Shown in pieces: positions 1 to 5,995 of a DNA stretch of 8,527 nucleotides (the first letter of the stretch is position 1; each line of letters opens with the position of its first letter). This stretch comes from Planctomicrobium sp. (GTDB taxonomy: Bacteria > Planctomycetota > Planctomycetia > Planctomycetales > Planctomycetaceae). Both the position numbers and the translations under genes were made by a program. The stretch spans positions 1-8,527 of the forward strand of contig JABJMI010000295.1 of the NCBI GenBank assembly GCA_018659505.1. The letters are read 5' to 3'. Below the pieces are notes generated by a model. That model searched no databases and had not been told where the DNA came from. It was given only the letters and a program-made list of their open reading frames with translations.

Positions 1-360
1 AGAAGCGTTTTTGGACTTTGACTCCGCTTTTTGAATCTGAACTTGCCCTTCTAAGCGAACCAGCTTTCGTTGCATTCCTACTACTTCTTCGGAACGATTG
101 TCCCAGACGGACTGCAAATCGTTAATTCGTGATTCTAAAGCAGCGACCTTTTCTTGATACTCTGCGGTATTGATTTCTTGCATACCTTCTTGGATTTTCT
201 CCAAGCGGTATTTTTCGCCCTGGATTTGGTACTGCTTCCAAGAGCGTGATTCGTCTTTATACATCATCAACAAAGTCACACCGAGTAACAAAATTGCACT
301 CGCTGCAAACACTTTGTGCATTTGCGGCAGACTTCGCCAATACTGTTCACTTGCTGGCAT
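1..360 (-). CDS. Membrane-anchored coiled-coil protein, N-terminal part, possibly the c-type cytochrome of the bc complex
   Basis: The first 120 residues are visible; the gene runs off the left edge. The ATG at 360 is the earliest possible start because an in-frame TGA lies three codons upstream. The protein opens with MPASEQYWRSLPQMHK, followed by one hydrophobic helix at about residues 17-34 (VFAASAILLLGVTLLMMY). Next comes a charged stretch (KDESRSWKQYQ) and a long Glu/Lys/Gln-rich region, about residues 45-118, with heptad-like hydrophobic spacing that looks like a coiled coil. A single N-terminal anchor is visible and no CXXCH is present in this part. The gene starts 76 bp after the cytochrome b C-terminal subunit gene and shares its strand, so it is probably the last or a later member of the bc operon. 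From that position, a membrane-bound cytochrome c with haem domains further downstream is plausible. This is inference; a structural or unrelated anchored coiled-coil protein is also possible. Confidence 0.6.
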   Translation of the reverse strand, partial: MPASEQYWRSLPQMHKVFAASAILLLGVTLLMMYKDESRSWKQYQIQGEKYRLEKIQEGMQEINTAEYQEKVAALESRINDLQSVWDNRSEEVVGMQRKLVRLEGQVQIQKAESKSKNAS

Positions 361-436
361 TGTAATTCAACGTTGCTCTGTTCTATCGCGGGATCATGCA
401 CTCACAGGTGCAAACATGAAATAGAAACGCACTCAG

Positions 437-1801
437 TTAGATGTTAAAGACCCATTCAGGAATCGAAACAATATACTTCAGGTTAAATGTCCATCGAAGC
501 ACCATTTTTAATGGTAGCGACGCCATGAACAGGAATAGGTTTGCGAGGACCATAAATCGAACAAATCCCATTTTTATGAAGAACTTCTTGAAAATGGTGA
601 TTGCCAATAATGGTGGAATCGCAAACAAGTACAAGACGACCAATATCAGTCCGAGTCCCTCTCTTTGCAGGATTGCCCCAAGTTGAGCCAACGCGCTGGA
701 AGTGGGATCTGGCTTCGGCAGAGGGAGTGCCAATGCGTCTAACCAGAGGAAGTCTGATAGATTTTTATTGTTCAGAACTTCCAGTTTGTGGACGTCCCAA
801 TATTCATAGAGCCCAAACATATTCCAGTTGGGACCACGGATGAATGTTCCCAGCACGATCATTCCGACCCACAGCGGGAGGAAGCCAAACAGGAAGGTTG
901 AGACCGCAAATTTACGTTCATTAAACGTGTAGTAACCATTGCCTTTGGTGTTGAAATCGATGTAAGGGATCGCCATCAATCCACCAAGAATCACGCTTGG
1001 CAAGACAACACCAGCCATCCATGGATCGAAATAGACCAGCATCTCCTGAAGACCCAGGAAGTACCAAGGAGCTTTCGATGGGTTTGGTGTTTTCACCGCT
1101 GAAGCAGGCTCTTCGAGTGGAGCTTGTAATGCGACACCCCAAACGATGAGCAGGGCGGTCAGCAAGATCATGCAGATCATTTCAGTGTAGACCAAGTCTG
1201 GCCACACAAGCACCTGATCAGATTGTTCTTTCTCCAGAAGTGGACGACCTTCAGCAATTCGCTTGTCGTTCTCTTTGGATTTGTAGAAGTAGAGCCATGT
1301 CGTGTAGCCAACCAGATAGAGCATGCCCAGAATCGGGACATTGTCAGGCTTCCCAACAATTTGACGGAAGTCGAAATCCGTCATACTAATCCCGATAAAC
1401 AACACGCTGAGATTAAAGAGAACCCAAGCGACTGTCGGCTTCACCCACCAGTCCCTGAGGATGATAATCGCTGCGTAGATGACCAAGGAGATCAGGAAGA
1501 AACTGATCGGATTCGCGATCACAGCGTCAGCGATATTCTTAAACCACACTGGCAGCATTATGAGAAATTCATCTGCATCACTATCTACAAATAGATGAGC
1601 CGTTGAGAGCATTAACAACATGAATGCGTACGCAGCCCACCAGACTGCTTTTGGCACATGTTTAACGCCAAACAGACTTTCGTGGTGACCATCTTTCTTG
1701 AAACTGTGAACTGCCCAGCCCAAGTTCATGAAGAACAAGAGCAGATACAGCCAGCCAAGACCGTGAATCACGCCAACCGTTAAATCGGGATGAGGATTCA
1801 T
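437..1801 (-). CDS. Cytochrome b C-terminal (subunit IV-like) subunit of a bc/b6f-type complex, with extra N-terminal membrane helices
   Basis: This 454-residue membrane protein supplies part of the quinol-oxidising Qo site of a quinol:cytochrome c oxidoreductase. Helices lie at about 9-32, 52-72, 98-117, 123-141, 154-173, 208-226, 263-281, 299-321, 382-405 and 415-434. Residues from about 195 match the cytochrome b C-terminal domain: WPDLVY before a helix, EEPASAVKTPNPSKAPWYF at 230-248 where subunit IV has its PEWY loop, then IPYID and GTFIRGPNW. Classical subunit IV has about 160 residues and three helices, so five helices precede the conserved part and two follow it. The Qo motif reads APWY (244-247), lacking the Glu of PEWY. 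The ATG at 1801 has a good Shine-Dalgarno (AAGGA at 1805-1809 on the complementary strand). It lies 72 bp after the cytochrome b gene in the same operon. Domain identity is firm; the origin of the five leading helices is unknown. Confidence 0.88.
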   Translation of the reverse strand: MNPHPDLTVGVIHGLGWLYLLLFFMNLGWAVHSFKKDGHHESLFGVKHVPKAVWWAAYAFMLLMLSTAHLFVDSDADEFLIMLPVWFKNIADAVIANPISFFLISLVIYAAIIILRDWWVKPTVAWVLFNLSVLFIGISMTDFDFRQIVGKPDNVPILGMLYLVGYTTWLYFYKSKENDKRIAEGRPLLEKEQSDQVLVWPDLVYTEMICMILLTALLIVWGVALQAPLEEPASAVKTPNPSKAPWYFLGLQEMLVYFDPWMAGVVLPSVILGGLMAIPYIDFNTKGNGYYTFNERKFAVSTFLFGFLPLWVGMIVLGTFIRGPNWNMFGLYEYWDVHKLEVLNNKNLSDFLWLDALALPLPKPDPTSSALAQLGAILQREGLGLILVVLYLFAIPPLLAITIFKKFFIKMGFVRFMVLANLFLFMASLPLKMVLRWTFNLKYIVSIPEWVFNI

Positions 1802-1832
1802 AATTCCTTAGTACCGCACACTATCAATATTT

Positions 1833-1869
1833 AAAACAAAAATTATTTACAACAACTGCTGAATCAGCA
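1833..1869 (-). terminator. Weak hairpin plus T-rich stretch between the two cytochrome b genes
   Basis: Four bases after the cytochrome b stop codon, the transcript can form TGCTG-ATT-CAGCA (1857-1869). A T-rich run (TTTTTGTTTT, 1833-1842) follows after about 14 bases. The stem is only five base pairs and the T-run is too far away for a classic intrinsic terminator. At best it is a partial terminator or an RNA processing signal inside the operon; it may be chance. Confidence 0.2.
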
Positions 1870-1873
1870 ACCA

Positions 1874-2647
1874 CTAGAGCGGTTGGCTAATCCCGCCATC
1901 TTTCCGAACACGCCAGAAGTGAATTGCAATTAAACCCGACACAACGATCGGAATTGCGACACAATGCAAAATATAGAAGCGGTTCAATGTCTCTTCGCCC
2001 ACAGTCCGAGCACCTAATAACAAAAAGCGAGCATCACTCGCGGTCGTAATCAAGTCATAACCACCGACATTCAAAAGCTGGAAACCTGGACCCTCCGCAC
2101 CGAGTACCGGTGTCGCTTTCGCCATATTGGAACCAACCGTAATCGCCCAGATCGCTAACTGATCCCATGGCAATAAATAACCAGTGAAGGATAGCAGTAA
2201 AGTTAAAACAAGCAGCAACACGCCAACGACCCAGTTGAATTCACGCGGAGGCTTATAGCTCCCCGTCAGGAAAACTCGATACATATGCAGCCAGACCGTG
2301 ATCACCATCGCGTGAGCACCCCAGCGGTGAATCTCTCGCATGATTCCGAGTGTATTCACATCTCGTAATGCTCGAATATCAGTGAATGCCCACTCCAGCG
2401 TTGGCCGGTAGTAGAACATCAACAGCACGCCAGTCAGTGCCTCGACAAGAAACAGGAAGAATGTGATCCCGCCCATACACCATGTGTAGGAGAGTGCAAT
2501 TCCACCCTTCTTAGCTGAAACAGGATGCAAGTGCAGGAAGAAGTTTGTGAGAACGACTACCGCACGATTTCTGCGATCATACGGAGCGGGATGACGAAAT
2601 ATACTTCGCCAGATTTGCGACTTCCGAATGTAATCCGTGACCGACAT
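1874..2647 (-). CDS. Cytochrome b (b6-type N-terminal subunit) of a quinol:cytochrome c oxidoreductase
   Basis: This 257-residue integral membrane protein binds the two b haems and carries electrons across the membrane in a bc/b6f complex. Four helices are visible. The haem ligands are His107 and His121 in the second helix (IHRWGAH...WLHMYR) and His228 and His243 in the fourth (RFYILHC...AIHFWR). The 15-residue spacing of the second pair is that of cytochrome b6, whereas bc1 has 14. TGYLLPWDQ in the third helix is the conserved Qo-side motif. Cys57 in TWCMGGIT aligns with the b6 Cys (YCLGGIT) that binds the extra haem c(n). The protein ends after four helices, so the C-terminal half is the separate next gene, a split b6/subunit IV layout. 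I chose the ATG at 2647, which has AGG upstream; an in-frame TTG at 2683 would add 12 residues. Confidence 0.93.
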   Translation of the reverse strand: MSVTDYIRKSQIWRSIFRHPAPYDRRNRAVVVLTNFFLHLHPVSAKKGGIALSYTWCMGGITFFLFLVEALTGVLLMFYYRPTLEWAFTDIRALRDVNTLGIMREIHRWGAHAMVITVWLHMYRVFLTGSYKPPREFNWVVGVLLLVLTLLLSFTGYLLPWDQLAIWAITVGSNMAKATPVLGAEGPGFQLLNVGGYDLITTASDARFLLLGARTVGEETLNRFYILHCVAIPIVVSGLIAIHFWRVRKDGGISQPL

Positions 2648-2692
2648 ACAACTACCTGAACAACCCTGACTAAATTTATTCAATAAGTAACC

Positions 2693-2711
2693 GATTCACT
2701 GAAAGTGAACC
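2693..2711 (-). other. RNA hairpin just after the Rieske stop codon
   Basis: Two bases after the Rieske TAA, the transcript reads GGTTCACT-TTC-AGTGAATC, an eight-pair stem (one G-T pair) with a three-base loop. No T-run follows, so it does not look like a full terminator. It may protect the 3' end of the Rieske message or pause polymerase inside the operon. The structure is read from the sequence; its role is inference. Confidence 0.4.
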
Positions 2712-2713
2712 CA

Positions 2714-3730
2714 TTACGCATCTACAAATGACTTTCCGTCTGACCACTGTCCAAGCTCTTCCTGGAACTTGACACCTTTGTCAACTTCCAACATTCCATC
2801 CTCAGCGAGTCGAATACCGACCCTTTCCAATGGCCTAGGAGCCGGACCTTCGAAGTTTACACCTGTTACATAAAAACCGGAACCATGGCACGGGCACTTA
2901 AACTTCTGCTCACCTTCAAGCCAGTTCGGAGTACACCCTAAGTGAGTACAAACTGACGCCAAGGCGTAAATGATTCCTTTTCCGTTATATTCATCGGAGT
3001 TAATAATCCAAACTCCGCGACTCGCTTTAAACTTCGCTGAAACACCACCCGGTGGGAAATCCGCTGGGGAGCCAACCTTAAACTTGGATGGTAGCTCAAG
3101 AACCATATTAGGCATCATGAAGCGGGCGATTCCCAGTGACCAGATACCTAAAATCGCGGTTACGGAACTCCATGCGAGCACAAAAGGGGTAATCGCGATC
3201 GCTGCTAGCAGTGCAACAAATCCCCGACGACCGACCTTCTCAGCCTTCTTGGGTAATTTCGGCTTCACAGGAGGCTTTCGCCCCACTGGCAGCTTTGGCT
3301 TGATCGGAGCTCCGGTTGCCTGCGACTCTTTCACTGCGGCAACCATGTCCTTCAAAGCAGGTCGATCACCGACAGGAGCTTCAACCTTCTTCGCTGCCGG
3401 TTTCGCCACTGCTTTTGATGCGGCAGGAGCAGCCTTTGTAGCGCCGCCGCCTTGAGCTCTTGCAGCAGCAAGAATGTCTGCTGTTGATTTCGGTTTTGCA
3501 GCTGGCTTGGCAGATTCGCCAGAAGCTTCTTTTTTCGCTCCAGCCTGTGCTCTCGCAGCGGCCAGGATATCAGCAGTCGACTTTGGAGCCGCCTTCGCCT
3601 GCGGTGTGCTACTCTCTGTTGGAGCTGTTTCAGCGGGCTTTTCTGCCTCTGCGCTACCTCCACCTGCATTCTTGTCCTTACGAGCAAGAGCGAGGATTTC
3701 GGCAGTAGTGAGTTTCTTTTTATCCGTCAT
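2714..3730 (-). CDS. Rieske [2Fe-2S] iron-sulfur protein with a long repeat-bearing N-terminal tail
   Basis: This 338-residue protein takes electrons from quinol at the Qo site and passes them to cytochrome c. Box I is CTHLGC (261-266) and box II is CPCHGSGF (279-286). Cluster ligands are Cys261, His263, Cys279 and His282, and the likely disulfide is Cys266-Cys281. The single membrane helix at about 171-198 is preceded by a twin-arginine motif, GRRGFV (167-172), as expected for a Tat-exported, uncleaved Rieske anchor. Before it lie some 165 residues rich in Lys, Ala and Pro, predicted disordered and cytoplasmic. These hold two copies of KSTADILAAARAQ (50-62, 81-93) and a related KLTTAEILALARK (6-18). 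Ordinary bacterial Rieske proteins have about 180-200 residues. I chose the ATG at 3730 because the reading frame extends upstream only to a TTG at 3889, through sequence of different composition. It is the first gene of the bc operon, 66 bp ahead of cytochrome b. Confidence 0.93.
   Translation of the reverse strand: MTDKKKLTTAEILALARKDKNAGGGSAEAEKPAETAPTESSTPQAKAAPKSTADILAAARAQAGAKKEASGESAKPAAKPKSTADILAAARAQGGGATKAAPAASKAVAKPAAKKVEAPVGDRPALKDMVAAVKESQATGAPIKPKLPVGRKPPVKPKLPKKAEKVGRRGFVALLAAIAITPFVLAWSSVTAILGIWSLGIARFMMPNMVLELPSKFKVGSPADFPPGGVSAKFKASRGVWIINSDEYNGKGIIYALASVCTHLGCTPNWLEGEQKFKCPCHGSGFYVTGVNFEGPAPRPLERVGIRLAEDGMLEVDKGVKFQEELGQWSDGKSFVDA
3452..3715 (-). repeat. Three spaced copies of a 13-residue peptide repeat in the Rieske tail
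   Basis: The copies encode KLTTAEILALARK (3677-3715), KSTADILAAARAQ (3545-3583) and KSTADILAAARAQ (3452-3490). The last two are identical in protein but differ in 11 of 13 codons, all at synonymous third positions. Spacers are Ala/Lys/Pro/Gly-rich and of unequal length (about 31 and 18 residues). Each unit would form a short amphipathic helix. A weaker possible fourth unit, DRPALKDMVAAVKESQA, follows at residues 122-138. Confidence 0.8.
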
Positions 3731-4007
3731 AACAACCGTCGGTGACGTTATCGGAACGAAATGGAGATGATGGGTAATGCAGAACAACGCAGACCCATAT
3801 TTTTCATAATCATGGCATCTCGTTCTAAGACCAGCAACCGTTTCATCTTCTGGAACAAGCGATTTCTCAGAAGAAGGAAATGAATTCAAGGCAGCGAATC
3901 CGGAAGGTGTGCAAGCATCTTGTCAATCACGAAACCATAGTCATTTATAAGGTGATTCGAACTTCGCGTGCTTTGATTTTTGAGAGTATTGTCTTTCAGA
4001 TTGGCTG
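3731..4007 (-). other. 277-bp intergenic region ahead of the bc operon, no gene seen
   Basis: This gap separates the queG stop from the Rieske start and is the natural place for the operon's promoter. On the minus strand a perfect TTGACA (3921-3926) is present, but there is no convincing -10 hexamer 16-18 bases downstream. TTATAAAT (3943-3950) and TATGAA (3803-3808) are AT-rich but lack partners. No strong terminator follows queG. No ORF with a believable start is present, although the Rieske frame stays open up to a TTG at 3889. Confidence 0.45.
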
Positions 4008-5114
4008 TTACGATTCTTTAATTTGGGCATCCGAAATTTGGTCTAAAGCCCAGCGACTCGCCTCTTGGACAAGTGGCTCGCCTTCATTGAGTGCCTTCTT
4101 CAGGTCAGACTCCCATTGAGAATCGCCTGAATTCCCTAGCACAATGGCTGCGTTTCTTGCTAATGCAACTCGACCGGTTCTCTCAAGAGGAGTTCCTTTG
4201 AACCGCTGCCGAAATTCTTCCTCCGACATGTTCAGGAACTCGACCGCTTGAGTCGGTTCTCTGGATTGAGGAGAAAATTCAGTTTCTGAGGTTCCTGGTG
4301 ACTTTCGATTCCAGGGGCAGACGTCTTGGCAGATATCACAGCCGAACAGCCAGTCACCGATCCCAGAACGAAGTTCGTCGGGAATCTCCTGATCTCTAAG
4401 TTCAATCGTGAGGTACGAAATACACTTCCTTGCATCGAGAGTATAGGGACCATCAAAAGCATCGGTAGGACAGGCATCCAGGCAGCGAGTACACGTCCCG
4501 CAATGACTGGTTTCGTGAGGTGAATCCGCTGGCAATTCGAGGTCAGTCAATATCCCAGCGAGAAAGAAATAGCTGCCTTCGTATTTGTTGATCAGCAAGG
4601 TATTCTTACCGAACCAGCCCAGACCAGCTTTTCGGGCGAAATCTCTCTCCAAGAGTGGTGCGGTATCAACAATCACACGATTTCGTGACTCAGGAAAAGC
4701 TTCGCGTAACATTCTCACCAAGCTTTTCAGCCTGCTCCTCATCAGGTCGTGGTAATCGGTCTCACCAGTCGCGTATTTGGCGATTCGACCTGTTGCGGAG
4801 TCCGATGACTGCTCGTTGCTGTAGTTCATGCTCAGCAGAATCAGCGAGCGAACTTCGGGCATGACTCCGCTTGGGTGTGCATAGGCATCTTTCCGGCGCG
4901 ACATGTATCCCATTTCGCCGTGCATTCCACGATTAAGCCAATCGTGGAGGAAGTCGAGCGTATCTGGTCTCGCAGCAGGGGCAATGCCGACTAGGGAAAA
5001 ACCTAGGTGAGCGGCTTCCGCTTTAATGCGAGCTGCCAGTTCCTGGGGACTGAGATCGCTGAGATTCTTTGCCTCACTCAACTGCTTGCACTTCGATAGT
5101 TGCCCAGCGACCAC
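4008..5114 (-). CDS. queG: Epoxyqueuosine reductase QueG
   Basis: QueG reduces epoxyqueuosine to queuosine in the wobble position of tRNAs for Asp, Asn, His and Tyr, using a cobalamin cofactor and two [4Fe-4S] clusters in the cytoplasm. The 368-residue product begins with the family opening ([11 protein letters not shown]...[11 protein letters not shown]). It has the catalytic segment [12 protein letters not shown] with Asp150 as the expected general acid, then [13 protein letters not shown]. The ferredoxin-like domain has CxxCxxCxxxCP (Cys205, 208, 211, 215) and a second set (Cys259, 262, 266, with CP). A HEAT-like C-terminal segment ([19 protein letters not shown]) completes it, matching the longer QueG form. 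The start is uncertain: GTG at 5114 overlaps the upstream permease gene by 37 bp, while TTG at 5081 would give a TTGA stop-start overlap and a length closer to the family norm. Either way translation is probably coupled to the permease gene. Confidence 0.95.
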   Translation of the reverse strand: MVAGQLSKCKQLSEAKNLSDLSPQELAARIKAEAAHLGFSLVGIAPAARPDTLDFLHDWLNRGMHGEMGYMSRRKDAYAHPSGVMPEVRSLILLSMNYSNEQSSDSATGRIAKYATGETDYHDLMRSRLKSLVRMLREAFPESRNRVIVDTAPLLERDFARKAGLGWFGKNTLLINKYEGSYFFLAGILTDLELPADSPHETSHCGTCTRCLDACPTDAFDGPYTLDARKCISYLTIELRDQEIPDELRSGIGDWLFGCDICQDVCPWNRKSPGTSETEFSPQSREPTQAVEFLNMSEEEFRQRFKGTPLERTGRVALARNAAIVLGNSGDSQWESDLKKALNEGEPLVQEASRWALDQISDAQIKES

Positions 5115-5926
5115 TTGAAAATTCTTCGAGAGATCAACAGTAACACGAATGTCGCCACCGGAGCGATGACAAGAACCGTCCAGTTCGGGCTGAGGGTTTT
5201 CCCCAGCACGTATCGAGATGGAACGGTGACCACCAATAAGATCGGGATGATAAACGAAAACCCAAACCAGATAATTTCGCCCCCGAAGGACTGTCTGTAA
5301 AAACCTTGCGGGTAGCGAGCGAAGATGGTGATGTAGAACCAGAAATCATACAGACCCTGATTTCGCCCGAACCAGACTGACGTACTTGCCAAGGTGATCA
5401 TCATGCTATAGAAGAATGCGACACCTACGCCTATCAAAAGCAGGTAGATGAGCACCCTCCCTACGGTCACCTCCGCACCAGATTGAACAATCGAATAGCA
5501 GAGCAATCCGCCGCCCAGGAGGATTTGATTGATCATTGCGAAATTGACTTTCTCGAATGAAATCAGGAACTGAGTGTCAATCGGTTTGAGCAGTACAAAG
5601 TCGAGATCGCCAGTCCGAATGAGTTCGCTGAAGTTCGCACAATTCGGCATAAAGAACGCTTCCACGAAAGCGTTGATGAGCATCCCGGTTGCCATAAAAC
5701 CAAAATACTCTTCGCGCGACCAATCCTGAATGGTCGGCACATGACGATAAATCAAATCGAAGAGAACAAGCTGCGCAGTGAACCAGAAGGCGCGGGTCAC
5801 AAGCTCAATGAGAAAGTTTCCGCGAAACGTCATTTCGCGAATCAACGAGTTCCGAAAGAACATCGCCCAAACCCGAAAGTAATTCGGTCGGAAGGTTTCT
5901 ATTTGTTTTGGGGGATCAGTTGACAT
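5078..5926 (-). CDS. ABC-2 family transporter permease (DUF990 type)
   Basis: This 282-residue membrane protein is the transmembrane half of an ABC transporter and would need a separate ATPase. About six helices are visible, for example [59 protein letters not shown] and [18 protein letters not shown]. The hallmark of the DUF990/ABC2_membrane_6 family is the segment [17 protein letters not shown] (about residues 101-117), followed by a helix starting FLISFEK. I chose the ATG at 5926; an in-frame GTG at 5968 would add 14 residues but lies inside the hairpin after cstA. Such permeases usually sit beside an ATPase and a second permease, yet here the neighbours are cstA and queG. The substrate cannot be told from the sequence. 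Confidence 0.85.
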   Translation of the reverse strand: MSTDPPKQIETFRPNYFRVWAMFFRNSLIREMTFRGNFLIELVTRAFWFTAQLVLFDLIYRHVPTIQDWSREEYFGFMATGMLINAFVEAFFMPNCANFSELIRTGDLDFVLLKPIDTQFLISFEKVNFAMINQILLGGGLLCYSIVQSGAEVTVGRVLIYLLLIGVGVAFFYSMMITLASTSVWFGRNQGLYDFWFYITIFARYPQGFYRQSFGGEIIWFGFSFIIPILLVVTVPSRYVLGKTLSPNWTVLVIAPVATFVLLLISRRIFKWSLGNYRSASS

Positions 5927-5956
5927 GAACTTCAGTTCAAGTGAAATCAAACAGTC

Positions 5957-5987
5957 GATTCGCCTCACAATTCAATGTGTGAGAATC
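5957..5987 (-). terminator. Hairpin downstream of cstA
   Basis: Nine bases past the cstA stop codon, the transcript can pair GATT-CTCACA with TGTGAG-(GCG bulge)-AATC around an eight-base loop. A short, weak T-containing stretch (GTTTGATTTC) comes after it. It could be a partial terminator or attenuator between cstA and the ABC permease gene. The missing T-run makes full termination doubtful. Confidence 0.35.
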
Positions 5988-5995
5988 GCTATGTT

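Noticed and set aside
397..412. Hairpin TGCAC-CTGTGA-GTGCA between the subunit IV-like gene and the coiled-coil gene
   Set aside because: The stem has only five base pairs, a six-base loop and no T-run; this is expected by chance at this length.
170..424. 84-residue plus-strand reading frame at the left end
   Set aside because: It is antisense to the anchored coiled-coil gene, which has a sensible start, membrane helix and operon position.
2970..3455. 161-residue plus-strand reading frame
   Set aside because: It lies opposite the Rieske gene; its composition is the mirror of that coding sequence and it shows no recognisable motif.
3731..3889. N-terminal extension of the Rieske frame to a TTG at 3889
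   Set aside because: The frame is open, but the encoded 53 residues do not resemble the Lys/Ala/Pro tail, and the ATG at 3730 begins the first repeat unit naturally.
3898..3926. Sigma70-type promoter with TTGACA at 3921-3926 ahead of the bc operon
   Set aside because: The -35 is perfect, but the base run 16-18 positions downstream is GC-rich and gives no believable -10.
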